Made by a program: the position numbers and the translations under genes
From: Thiothrix sp. UBA5583
GTDB taxonomy: Bacteria; Pseudomonadota; Gammaproteobacteria; Thiotrichales; Thiotrichaceae
Direction: 5' to 3'
Assembly (NCBI GenBank): GCA_002425225.1
Contig: DILV01000007.1
Coordinates: 117,736-181,735 of the forward strand
DNA length: 64,000 nucleotides
The notes under the pieces: generated by a model
What the model was told of the DNA's origin: nothing
The model's input: the letters and a program-made list of their open reading frames with translations, nothing else
Database searches by the model: none
In this document: positions 15,656 through 23,301 of the stretch, one piece after another
How positions within the stretch are numbered: position 1 is the first letter of the stretch
How the letters are laid out: every line of letters begins with the position of its first letter

Positions 15656-16522
15656 TCACTGTAAAAACTGTCGGACAGAATCGACCTTGCCACGCTGCGG
15701 GCGTAACGCAAACAGGGCCGACAAGATGTACATCCCCCCCAAACTCAGGATGATGGTCGGGCCTGAGGGCAAGTCAAAATGGAAAGACATCAACAAGCCA
15801 AGCCAACTGCACAACATGGCTACCGTCACCGCCAATGCCAGCATCGTACCTAATTGTTGTGTCCACAGACGGGCAACGACAGCGGGCAAGATCATAATGC
15901 CTACAGCCATCAACGTTCCCAGCGCATGGAAGCCCCCCACCAGATTCAACACCACCATGACCAGAAACACCACGGGTGTCCAAACCCCAAAGGTACTGAC
16001 CGAACGGCAATAAGCGGAATCAAAGCATTCCAGCACCAAGGGACGGTACAAAACCGCCAAAGTCAGCATAGAGAGCGTGGCAATGCTCGCCACCAGCAAC
16101 AATGCCGCATTATTCAACGCCAATACTGACCCAAACAGCACATGCACCAAATCCACACTGCTGCCCTTGCTAGAAATAATCAGTACGCCCAAAGCCAATG
16201 ACACCAGATAAAAAGCAGCCAAACTGGCATCTTCCGGCAAACGGGTTAGCCGTGTCACCATGCTGGTTAGTACCGCCACCACCATACCGACCACCAACCC
16301 GCCTAGCGTCATCGCAGTCAAGGATAAGCCCGCCAACAGATAACCGACGGCAATACCCGGCAGAATGGCATGTGCCATTGCATCCCCGACCAAACTCATA
16401 CGTCGCAATAGCAGGAACACCCCAAACGGCGTTGCCCCCAATGCCATTGCCCACGTCCCCACCAAGGCGCGTTGCATAAACACATAATCCGCAAAGGGCG
16501 CAAACAGCAGGTCATACAGCAT
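15656..16522 (-). CDS. znuB: Zinc ABC transporter permease (ZnuB-like)
   Basis: A 288-residue permease of the ABC-3 family with about eight hydrophobic segments. The motif RRMSLVGDAMAHAILPGIAVG near residue 40 is the family signature. I start it at the ATG at 16522, which shares one base with the stop of the ATPase gene (TAATG); the longer frame would overlap that gene by 78 bp and adds a charged, non-membrane tail. It forms the membrane channel with the ATPase and binding protein on either side. Confidence 0.88.
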   Translation of the reverse strand: MLYDLLFAPFADYVFMQRALVGTWAMALGATPFGVFLLLRRMSLVGDAMAHAILPGIAVGYLLAGLSLTAMTLGGLVVGMVVAVLTSMVTRLTRLPEDASLAAFYLVSLALGVLIISSKGSSVDLVHVLFGSVLALNNAALLLVASIATLSMLTLAVLYRPLVLECFDSAYCRSVSTFGVWTPVVFLVMVVLNLVGGFHALGTLMAVGIMILPAVVARLWTQQLGTMLALAVTVAMLCSWLGLLMSFHFDLPSGPTIILSLGGMYILSALFALRPQRGKVDSVRQFLQ

Positions 16523-17217
16523 TAGGCAACCCACCGTTCTGACTGTTGCCCCAACACCTTTGCCGTGTTTCCGTATACGGCTTGACCGTCTGTCAGCCAT
16601 AAGGTAGCGGGGAAATACTGGCGCACCAGCCCCCAGTCATGTAACACCGTCAGCACAGTACGCCCTTGTTGATGCCAATGCTGGATTAGCTTCAGCAGAT
16701 CAAGGGTGGTGTTGGTATCAATGGCATTGAATGGCTCATCCAACAGAATCACCGGCGCATCCTGTAGCAACAGGCGGGCAAACAATACCCGTTGCATCTG
16801 TCCGCCGGACAAACGGGATAATGTGCTGTGTTGCATCCCCCCCATCCCCACTGTTGCCAAAGCGTCGGTAATTTTGTGTTCCTGTGCTGGTGAGACACCG
16901 CCAAAAACACCAACCTGCCGCCATAACCCCATTGCCACGCAATCATGCACATCCATGGGGAAGTTCTGCTCCAACGCCACCCGTTGGGGCAAGTAGGCAA
17001 GGTCGCGCCATCCAAACCCCTGCAAATGGATACTGCCGCTCATGGGTTTAAGCTCGCCCATCAATGCTTTCAGCAAGGTGGATTTGCCTGTGCCGTTTGC
17101 GCCAACCACCGCGAGCAATGCCCCGCGTGGCACGCTTGCCTCCAGATGCCGTAGCACTGCATGTTTCCCATAACCCAGCGTCAGGTCATGAAAGCTGATA
17201 GCGGGCGGATTCACCAT
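16522..17217 (-). CDS. znuC: Zinc ABC transporter ATP-binding protein (ZnuC-like)
   Basis: A 231-residue ATPase from the ATG at 17217. Walker A is GANGTGKST, the ABC signature LSGGQMQRV and Walker B VILLDEP, with the switch histidine in VLHDWG. It resembles ATPases of metal ABC-3 transporters. The ATG lies inside the last codons of the 39-residue membrane peptide gene (ATGGTGA overlap), so translation is likely coupled. Starts 8 codons earlier are possible but lack support. Confidence 0.88.
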   Translation of the reverse strand: MVNPPAISFHDLTLGYGKHAVLRHLEASVPRGALLAVVGANGTGKSTLLKALMGELKPMSGSIHLQGFGWRDLAYLPQRVALEQNFPMDVHDCVAMGLWRQVGVFGGVSPAQEHKITDALATVGMGGMQHSTLSRLSGGQMQRVLFARLLLQDAPVILLDEPFNAIDTNTTLDLLKLIQHWHQQGRTVLTVLHDWGLVRQYFPATLWLTDGQAVYGNTAKVLGQQSERWVA

Positions 17218-17330
17218 AACACCCATCCAACCGCCAGCCACAAAAGGGCAATCAGTAGTGTCACCAATAACAGGCGATAGCCCAGCCCTGCGGTCAACAA
17301 GCTATGGTTGAGGTAACTATTGTGTTTCAT
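17211..17330 (-). CDS. 39-residue membrane peptide in zinc operon
   Basis: A short frame running from the ATG at 17330 to the TGA at 17211. The product has a polar N-terminus (MKHNSYLNHS) and one hydrophobic helix (about residues 19-39, rich in L, W and V). It overlaps the DUF3299 gene end by 14 bp and the ATPase gene start by 7 bp, exactly filling what would otherwise be a 99-bp gap in a gapless operon. That placement argues that it is real. I do not recognise a family. Two histidines in the N-terminal tail could touch metal, but this is speculation. Confidence 0.65.
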   Translation of the reverse strand: MKHNSYLNHSLLTAGLGYRLLLVTLLIALLWLAVGWVLW

Positions 17331-17985
17331 CGTCTGGCTCTTGGTACATTTCTATAGCAGCATCCACGATCTTATAGCCTGCGTCGGCAAGATCAGTTTT
17401 GGTGCTTTCTGTCTTAATTGTTCCAGAAACCCAAACAGGCTCATAAACTCGTTCCATACCAATGCTTTTGCCTGTTTTAGGTTTAACCAACAGCGTTTGG
17501 CTCAAGGGCGGAGGGGGCAGATGGATACACGCGCCAAAATAGGGCACTAATAAAAAATCGCCTACCATCCCGTTGCTTTCGTCTATTTCCAACGGTGCAA
17601 CAAAGCCGGGTAATTTGATTTTTTTACCATTCATTGCCGGATTGACTGGGGCAGTATTTAGCTCAGCCTGCATTTTCTCCATTACGGCTTCTTCTGCCGG
17701 GTCGCCTTCCGGGATGGCATCAATTTGGGGTTGGTATTTTTTTACGATGTCTTCCAGCCCGTGCCCCGGTAATTCCAGATTCTCCCAGGCAATTTTTGGG
17801 TATTCGTCGGCGGGTGATGCGGCTGTGCTGTCTGAGCTTGCCAATTGCTGGATTTTCGTCCCTAGCGCGGGAGCATTTGCGGGCAAGGTGGTTGTCTCTG
17901 TCTGCCTACCACTTGGCGCTGTTTCAACACCGCAACCTGACAGGAGTAGGGACGAAATCACGAATAAGCAAGTGCAGTATTTCAT
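17317..17985 (-). CDS. DUF3299 lipoprotein of zinc operon
   Basis: A 222-residue protein with a lipobox (LLLSGC, Cys18) after a hydrophobic signal, so an outer-membrane or periplasmic lipoprotein. The C-terminal domain contains the DUF3299 core: LPGFVAPLE, FLLVPYFGACIHLPPPP and VWVSGTI. Members are found next to zinc-regulated ABC genes, as in the Pseudomonas aeruginosa PA4063-4066 cluster. The Cys-x-His in GACIH may bind metal. The start overlaps the HisI stop by 4 bp. Biochemical role unknown. Confidence 0.85.
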   Translation of the reverse strand: MKYCTCLFVISSLLLSGCGVETAPSGRQTETTTLPANAPALGTKIQQLASSDSTAASPADEYPKIAWENLELPGHGLEDIVKKYQPQIDAIPEGDPAEEAVMEKMQAELNTAPVNPAMNGKKIKLPGFVAPLEIDESNGMVGDFLLVPYFGACIHLPPPPLSQTLLVKPKTGKSIGMERVYEPVWVSGTIKTESTKTDLADAGYKIVDAAIEMYQEPDDETQ

Positions 17986-18407
17986 GAAGGTTGGGACTCA
18001 TTGACAACAACGCTGGCAGATGCCGCATCCACGTCAAAATAGAAGCAGTTGGAGCGCAGGGCGTGACAAGCGCCGCCACCCTGTTGATCCACCAGACACA
18101 ACAAGGCATCGCCGTCGCAATCAATCCGCATGGTTTTGAGTGTTTGCGTATTACCGCTGGTTTCCCCCTTGACCCAAAAGGCTTGCCGGGAACGTGACCA
18201 GTAAGTCATTTTGCCGCTGGAAAGTGTTTTCTGGATGGCTTCGCTATTCATCCACGCCATCATCAACACCTGCCCGGTATCATGCTGTTGGGTGATGACC
18301 GGAATCAGCCCTTGCTCATTGAACGTCAGGTTGTCCAGAAAGGTATCCAGTGGAAACCGTGTCTCACAAGAGCTGGTCTCAATGGACTGGAAAAACGCTT
18401 TTTGCAT
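17982..18407 (-). CDS. hisI: Phosphoribosyl-AMP cyclohydrolase paralogue (HisI)
   Basis: A 141-residue HisI domain. The Mg-binding DxDxD is in RIDCDGDALL, and the zinc cysteines are in that motif, in GGACH and in SNCFY. The enzyme opens the ring of phosphoribosyl-AMP in histidine synthesis and needs Zn2+. A second HisI inside zinc-starvation operons is a known pattern: the copy is thought to keep histidine synthesis going when zinc is scarce. It lies 6 bp after dksA2 and overlaps the DUF3299 gene. The housekeeping hisI is not in this window. Confidence 0.9.
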   Translation of the reverse strand: MQKAFFQSIETSSCETRFPLDTFLDNLTFNEQGLIPVITQQHDTGQVLMMAWMNSEAIQKTLSSGKMTYWSRSRQAFWVKGETSGNTQTLKTMRIDCDGDALLCLVDQQGGGACHALRSNCFYFDVDAASASVVVNESQPS

Positions 18408-18413
18408 GACGGC

Positions 18414-18818
18414 TTACCCTGCAAACTGGCGTTGCTGGATTTCACGGTAGGCTTGCGCTTCCAAACTCAAGGTTGCCGTCGGGCGTGCCAGCAAACGCAG
18501 CAAACCAATTGGTTCACCGGTTTCTTCACAATACCCGTAGTTGCCGCTGTCAAGGCGCTCCAACGCCTCATTGATCTTTTTAAGCAATTTGCGTTCGCGG
18601 TCACGGGTACGCAATTCCAGCACATGTTCTTCTTCCAGCGTGGCTTGATCTGCGGGGTCGGGCAGCAATTCGCTTTCGCGCAAGGATTGCATGGTCTCTT
18701 CGCCACGATTGAGAATTTCTTGACGCATGTCCAACAAGCGTTGGTGGAAAAACGCCAGTTGTTGCGCGTTCATGTAATCGTCTGGCGGCATTGCCAGTAA
18801 TTCAGCTTCAGTCATCAT
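18414..18818 (-). CDS. dksA2: DksA2, zinc-finger-deficient DksA paralogue
   Basis: A 134-residue DksA/TraR protein from the ATG at 18818 (shared base with the zigA stop, TAATG). The coiled coil with the acidic tip and the GNYGYCEETGEPIG region are recognisable. Only one of the four zinc-finger cysteines remains: canonical DksA has CxxC in both halves, whereas here the first pair is C..T and the second pair is lost (LSLEAQ). This matches P. aeruginosa DksA2, which works without zinc and replaces DksA during zinc starvation. It acts on RNA polymerase with ppGpp. Confidence 0.92.
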   Translation of the reverse strand: MMTEAELLAMPPDDYMNAQQLAFFHQRLLDMRQEILNRGEETMQSLRESELLPDPADQATLEEEHVLELRTRDRERKLLKKINEALERLDSGNYGYCEETGEPIGLLRLLARPTATLSLEAQAYREIQQRQFAG

Positions 18819-20026
18819 TACTCCCACACCGGAATCGGGTCAGGGAAACGTTTCCAGCCTTCCGACCCCAGTTGCATTTCGTCGTCATTCAGCAAGGCGC
18901 TGTCGAGTGCGGTGGTGATGCGGGCTTGATCCAGCCCTTGCCCAATGAAAACCAATTGCTGGCGGCGGTCGCCATAATCGCCCTCAAATTGCGCCAGAAT
19001 GTGTTCACGGTATTCCGCATCATCCGGCCAATCATCACGGTGAACAGCCGCCCACCAGAAACCCGCTTTGCCCAGCCGCAGCAAGCCGCCCGCCTGTGAC
19101 CATTCGCCCGCGCTGTGGTGGCGGGTCGCCAGCCAGAAATAACCTTTGGAGCGCAGCAACGTACCGCCGCGCAAACCATTGTCCAACACATCTGCCAACC
19201 GTTGAGGGTGGAATGGGCGGCGGGCGCGGTACACGAAACTGCCGATGCCGTATTCCAGTGTTTCGGGGTTGTGTGTGCCGCGCAATTCCTGCAACCAACC
19301 GGGTGCTTGTGCTGCACGTTCAAAGCTGAAACGCCCAGTATCAAGGATTTTATCCAGTGGTGCTTGCCCAAAGGTCACGGGGATAATCTCGGCTTCGCGG
19401 TTGAGTTGACGTAAGGCGTGTTCGAGACGGGCGCATTCTTCTGGGGAAACCTGATCGGCTTTGTTTAGCAAAATCACATCAGCAAATTCCACCTGATCAA
19501 CCAACAATTCCGCCACGCTGCGCTGATCGTCTTCGCCCAACGATTCGCCAACCTCTTGCAAGGAACGGGCACGATCCAGCTCCCGTGGGAAATTGGCGGC
19601 ATCGACCACCGTCACCATCGTGTCGAGGCGGCTAATCTGGGACAGCGATTGCCCGTTTTCATCTTCAAAGGTGAAGGTTTCCGCCACGGGCATGGGTTCG
19701 GAAATGCCCGTGGATTCGATCACCAGGTAGTCGAATTTGCCTTCCTGCGCCAGCCGCCCGACTTCCAGCAGCAAGTCTTCGCGCAAGGTGCAGCAGATGC
19801 AGCCGTTGCTCATTTCCACCATTTTTTCTTCGGTACGCGACAGTTCCGCGCCGCCGGAACGCACCAGTTCGGCGTCGATATTTACCTCCGACATGTCGTT
19901 GACGATGACGGCAACGCGCTTGCCTTCGCGGTTGTTGAGGATGTGGTTGAGCAGGGTGGTTTTGCCTGCGCCGAGGAAGCCGGAAAGCACGGTTACGGGC
20001 AGGCGGTTGTCAGTGGTGTTGTGCAT
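18818..20026 (-). CDS. zigA: COG0523 GTPase, ZigA-like zinc metallochaperone
   Basis: A 402-residue G3E GTPase. The P-loop is GFLGAGKTT near residue 16, the metal motif [11 protein letters not shown] near residue 75, and the specificity motif LLNKADQV near 178. The CobW C-terminal domain starts near residue 260 and holds several histidines. Length and motifs match the ZigA/YciC branch, made under zinc starvation. It is the first gene of the ten-gene run ending at zrgA. A well-formed promoter lies 35-60 bp upstream, flanked by palindromes. The family is certain; the client protein is unknown. Confidence 0.9.
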   Translation of the reverse strand: MHNTTDNRLPVTVLSGFLGAGKTTLLNHILNNREGKRVAVIVNDMSEVNIDAELVRSGGAELSRTEEKMVEMSNGCICCTLREDLLLEVGRLAQEGKFDYLVIESTGISEPMPVAETFTFEDENGQSLSQISRLDTMVTVVDAANFPRELDRARSLQEVGESLGEDDQRSVAELLVDQVEFADVILLNKADQVSPEECARLEHALRQLNREAEIIPVTFGQAPLDKILDTGRFSFERAAQAPGWLQELRGTHNPETLEYGIGSFVYRARRPFHPQRLADVLDNGLRGGTLLRSKGYFWLATRHHSAGEWSQAGGLLRLGKAGFWWAAVHRDDWPDDAEYREHILAQFEGDYGDRRQQLVFIGQGLDQARITTALDSALLNDDEMQLGSEGWKRFPDPIPVWE

Positions 20027-20042
20027 TATTGAAATCCGTATC

Positions 20043-20098
20043 GCAACTTAGTTGCATTGGATTGTAGTGAGGTCGCTTTATGTTTGCAATTAAGTTGC
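20043..20098 (-). promoter_or_regulatory. Promoter of zinc operon flanked by two 13-bp palindromes
   Basis: On the minus strand a -35 TTGCAA (20084-20089) and a -10 TACAAT (20061-20066) are separated by exactly 17 bp. The palindrome GCAACTTAGTTGC (20043-20055) lies at the expected transcription start. A near-palindrome GCAATTAAGTTGC (20086-20098) overlaps the -35. A repressor bound at either site would block RNA polymerase; Zur is the expected regulator from the genes controlled, although the sequence differs from the TGTTATA-type Zur box. The transcript leader would be about 27 bases. Confidence 0.6.
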
Positions 20099-20214
20099 AC
20101 TTTGACATCCCTTTGCAGGGTTGACCCGACAGAAGTGTGCCTTCTCATGCTACTTGGGCAGCTTCGGTTAGTATGGTGTTTGCCTTTACCAACAATCCAC
20201 CGGTGCTAGCGATC

Positions 20215-21918
20215 ATGTCATATTCATCCAAACTTGCTGCTGAGTCCTGCGTCACAAGCCTCGATGCGTTTGTGCAATTGGCTGATTATTCCCTGATGGA
20301 CACTCTAAATGCCGATCCTGACGCTAGCGACGATGGTCATGATCACCGTGCCCGCCAGGTGTTTTCCGGGCATTTCGTACCCGTGACGCCGACACCGCTT
20401 CCAGAACCGGAATATGTCACCCACAGCAGCACTTTTTTTAAGGAACTCGGCTTGGGCGATGAGCTGGCGCTGGATGAAAAGTTTCGCCAAGTATTTTCCG
20501 GCGACCTGTCTGCAACGCAAGCGCCTATGCGTCAGGTGGGCTGGGCGACGGGTTATGCCTTGTCGATTTATGGCACCGAATATACCCAGCAATGCCCATT
20601 CGGCACAGGCAACGCTTATGGTGATGGCAGGGCAATATCCGTGTTTGAAGGCATCATCAATGGTCAGCGTTGGGAAATGCAATTGAAAGGTGGTGGTCGA
20701 ACGCCGTATTGCCGGGGTGGCGACGGGCGTGCGGTACTGCGCTCCAGTGTGCGGGAGTTTCTGGCGCAAGATTATATGCACGCTTTGGGTGTGCCGACAT
20801 CGCGCTCTTTGACGCTGTATGTTTCCAAAACCGAGACTGTTACCCGACCCTGGTATTCCCAAGACTCCCACTTCACTGACCCCGATATTATGGTGGACAA
20901 TCCTGCGGCTATTACAACGCGCGTTGCCCCCTCCTTTTTGCGCGTTGGTCAGTTGGAGCTATTTGCCCGCCGTGTGCGTCGTCATGCGCATCCAACAGCA
21001 TTGGAAGAGTTGCGCATGATCGTGGCGTATCTGATTGCGCGGGAATACAAACGCGACATCAATCAGAACCTTGCTTTTACAGAACAATTGCTTGTGTTGG
21101 CTAAACTGTTTCGCCAGCGCCTTACTTCGCTGGTGGCTAATTGGCTACGTGTTGGTTACTGCCAGGGTAATTTTAACAGTGACAACTGTGCCGCTGGCGG
21201 CTTTACCCTCGACTATGGCCCTTTTGGGTTTTGTGAAATTTTTGACCCTGCGTTTCAACCTTGGACTGGCGGCGGTCAGCACTTTTCATTTTTCAACCAG
21301 CCAGCCGCAGCAGAAGCCAATTATCACATGTTCTGGAAATCTGTGAGGCCGCTGCTGGCAGAAGATACCGAAGCGTTGGAACAGTTCGATCAAGTACGCC
21401 ACGATTTTGCAGAGGTGATGCAAGCGCAGATGCAACAGATGTGGGCAGCCAAACTTGGCCTGACTGAATTCCATCCAACGCTCTTCAAGCAGTTGGTGCA
21501 GTTGATGACTGACTCAGAAGTGGACTACACCCTTTTCTTCCGGGAGTTATCTCATATCCCGGATGATGTTTCAGCCTTGAAAAAAAGCTTTTATGTTAAA
21601 ACCTCACCACAACTTGATGCGCAATGGCAGTCTTGGCTAAAAGGCTGGCGCGACCTCGTGAGCAACGCTGGCAATTTGGCTGAGGTGTCAGCAAAAATGA
21701 AACAGATCAACCCCAAATATACATGGCGGGAGTGGTTGATTGTTCCCGCCTATCAACAAGCGATGCAGGGTGACTACACGTTGGTCAAAGAGCTGCAAGC
21801 AGTATTTAGCCACCCCTATGATGAGCAATCACCAGCAGTGGAAGATAAGTACTATCGCCTGAAACCCAAGGCGTTTTTTAACGCTGGCGGGGTGTCGCAC
21901 TATAGCTGTTCCTCTTGA
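20215..21918 (+). CDS. selO: Protein adenylyltransferase SelO/YdiU
   Basis: A pseudokinase-fold protein, 567 residues from the ATG at 20215. Family motifs are present: [50 protein letters not shown] and [10 protein letters not shown] with upstream N-x-D-N. SelO transfers AMP from ATP to Ser, Thr or Tyr of target proteins and is linked to redox stress. The C-terminus ends in SCSS, where eukaryotic forms have selenocysteine. The start is uncertain: the frame opens at 20137, another ATG lies at 20296, and no strong ribosome-binding site marks any. It is divergent from the zinc operon. Confidence 0.9.
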   Translation: MSYSSKLAAESCVTSLDAFVQLADYSLMDTLNADPDASDDGHDHRARQVFSGHFVPVTPTPLPEPEYVTHSSTFFKELGLGDELALDEKFRQVFSGDLSATQAPMRQVGWATGYALSIYGTEYTQQCPFGTGNAYGDGRAISVFEGIINGQRWEMQLKGGGRTPYCRGGDGRAVLRSSVREFLAQDYMHALGVPTSRSLTLYVSKTETVTRPWYSQDSHFTDPDIMVDNPAAITTRVAPSFLRVGQLELFARRVRRHAHPTALEELRMIVAYLIAREYKRDINQNLAFTEQLLVLAKLFRQRLTSLVANWLRVGYCQGNFNSDNCAAGGFTLDYGPFGFCEIFDPAFQPWTGGGQHFSFFNQPAAAEANYHMFWKSVRPLLAEDTEALEQFDQVRHDFAEVMQAQMQQMWAAKLGLTEFHPTLFKQLVQLMTDSEVDYTLFFRELSHIPDDVSALKKSFYVKTSPQLDAQWQSWLKGWRDLVSNAGNLAEVSAKMKQINPKYTWREWLIVPAYQQAMQGDYTLVKELQAVFSHPYDEQSPAVEDKYYRLKPKAFFNAGGVSHYSCSS

Positions 21919-21974
21919 TCTGGCATAACAACCGAAAAAGCGTTATACGTGCATTTGTCAGACAGGCAAGTCCA

Positions 21975-22589
21975 CTATAAAACCTGCTTTTCCAGCACTT
22001 CCCACACATTCTCCAGCACCTTGGGTTGCGCTTCTGCCGTGGGGTGCAAGCCATCCGCCTGCATCAAATCCCAGTTATCCGCTACTCCTTCCAGCAGAAA
22101 TGGCACAATCGGTGTGTCATATTGCTTCGCCAGTTCCGCATAGGTGGCTTCAAACTTGTCGGTGAAGACAGTGCCGTAGTTGGGAGGTAACTTGATCCCC
22201 ACCAGTACCACCTTGGCTTGCGCTGACTGTGCCAGCTTGATCATCTGTTCCAGATTGCTACGCATGGTGGCAAGGTCGATACCGCGTAGCCCGTCATTCG
22301 CACCCAGTTCCAGCAGCAAGTAAGCAGGCTGGTGTTGCTTGAGTGCCTCCGGCAGGCGGGTCAAGCCCCCGGCAGAGGTTTCACCGCTGATGCTGCCATT
22401 CACCACGCGGTATTTGTCTCCCAGTTTCCCTTGCAACAGGCTGACCCAGCCCTTGTCGACCGGAATGCCATACGCCGCGCTCAGGCTGTCGCCCCATACC
22501 AGCAGTTTGGGTGACTCGGCAGCGAAAACCACAGTAGAGGACGGTAAAACACCCAGCAGGGCGAAGATCAGGTACAGTACGCGCAACAT
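21975..22589 (-). CDS. tesA: Acyl-CoA thioesterase I / arylesterase TesA
   Basis: A 204-residue SGNH hydrolase with a signal peptide ending near VFA. The catalytic blocks are GDSLSAAYG (Ser), the oxyanion residues in SISGETSAGG and GANDG, and DGLHP (Asp/His). TesA is a periplasmic thioesterase, lysophospholipase and esterase. It is divergent from ybbA, 19 bp between starts, the same tesA/ybbA/ybbP arrangement as in E. coli. The ATG at 22589 is preferred to the in-frame TTG one codon earlier. Confidence 0.92.
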   Translation of the reverse strand: MLRVLYLIFALLGVLPSSTVVFAAESPKLLVWGDSLSAAYGIPVDKGWVSLLQGKLGDKYRVVNGSISGETSAGGLTRLPEALKQHQPAYLLLELGANDGLRGIDLATMRSNLEQMIKLAQSAQAKVVLVGIKLPPNYGTVFTDKFEATYAELAKQYDTPIVPFLLEGVADNWDLMQADGLHPTAEAQPKVLENVWEVLEKQVL

Positions 22590-22608
22590 CAACGGAATTC
22601 CTTACAAT

Positions 22609-23301
22609 ATGAACAACACAGCCATTCAGACCAACAATCTGGTGAAAACTATCCCCCAGGCAGGGCGTGATTTGCAAATTCTCCGTGGTATCAGCCTGCA
22701 CATTGACAAGGGCGAGTCAGTTGCCATCACTGGCATGTCCGGTTCCGGCAAGAGTACCTTGCTGGGGTTGCTGGCGGGGCTGGATTTGCCGACCAGTGGC
22801 ACAGTGCAACTGTTTGGGCAATCGCTGGATGGGCTGGATGAAGACCAGCGGGCGGCATTGCGGCTGGGCAAGGTGGGATTCGTGTTCCAGTCGTTCCATT
22901 TGCTGGAAAACCTGACAGCGCTCGAAAATGTCATGCTGCCGCTGGAATTGAACCCTCCCACCCATCCCGGCCTTCCTCCGCAAGGGGGGAGGGAGCAAAG
23001 AGCCAGAGAAGCGCTGCAACAGGTAGGGCTGGGCGAACGTTTGAGCCATTTCCCCAACCAGCTTTCCGGCGGGGAACAGCAGCGGGTAGCATTGGCACGC
23101 GCCTTTGTGACCCGTCCGCAAATCCTGTTCGCGGATGAGCCGACCGGCAACCTTGACCGTGCGACTGGGCATGAAATCAGTGATTTGCTGTTTGCCTTGC
23201 AGGAACAAGTGCAAACGACCCTGGTGCTGGTGACGCATGATGAAACGCTGGCAGCACGGTGTCAGCGGCATTACCGGATGGAAGAGGGGAGGCTGGCATG
23301 A
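22609..23301 (+). CDS. ybbA: ABC transporter ATP-binding protein YbbA
   Basis: A 230-residue ATPase of the LolD/MacB class. Walker A is GMSGSGKST, the signature [14 protein letters not shown] and Walker [13 protein letters not shown]. The ATG at 22609 is chosen; the open frame to 22339 runs opposite tesA and is rejected. Between LPLEL and EQRAREAL (residues about 115-129) there is an extra proline/glycine-rich stretch ([14 protein letters not shown]) coded by a palindromic repeat and with no counterpart in E. coli YbbA, where the region is short. It overlaps ybbP by ATGA. With YbbP it is thought to act on lipids or lipoproteins of the envelope. Confidence 0.9.
   Translation: MNNTAIQTNNLVKTIPQAGRDLQILRGISLHIDKGESVAITGMSGSGKSTLLGLLAGLDLPTSGTVQLFGQSLDGLDEDQRAALRLGKVGFVFQSFHLLENLTALENVMLPLELNPPTHPGLPPQGGREQRAREALQQVGLGERLSHFPNQLSGGEQQRVALARAFVTRPQILFADEPTGNLDRATGHEISDLLFALQEQVQTTLVLVTHDETLAARCQRHYRMEEGRLA
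22953..22993. repeat. Palindromic repeat inserted in frame within ybbA
   Basis: The segment contains CCATCCCGGCCTTCCTCCGCAAGGGGGGA, the same unit as the left copy in lpdA (59678-59713: CCATCCCAGCCTTCCCCCGCAAGGGGGGA). It sits within an uninterrupted reading frame at a surface-loop position between the Q-loop and the signature motif of the ATPase. The element looks like an in-frame REP insertion tolerated by the protein. Confidence 0.7.

Noticed and set aside
16523..16600. 26-codon extension of the zinc permease
   Set aside because: It overlaps the ATPase gene and adds an Arg/Lys-rich segment; the TAATG junction gives a natural start.
22339..22608. 90-codon extension of ybbA
   Set aside because: It lies opposite tesA, is compositionally unlike an ATPase start, and the family start is at 22609.
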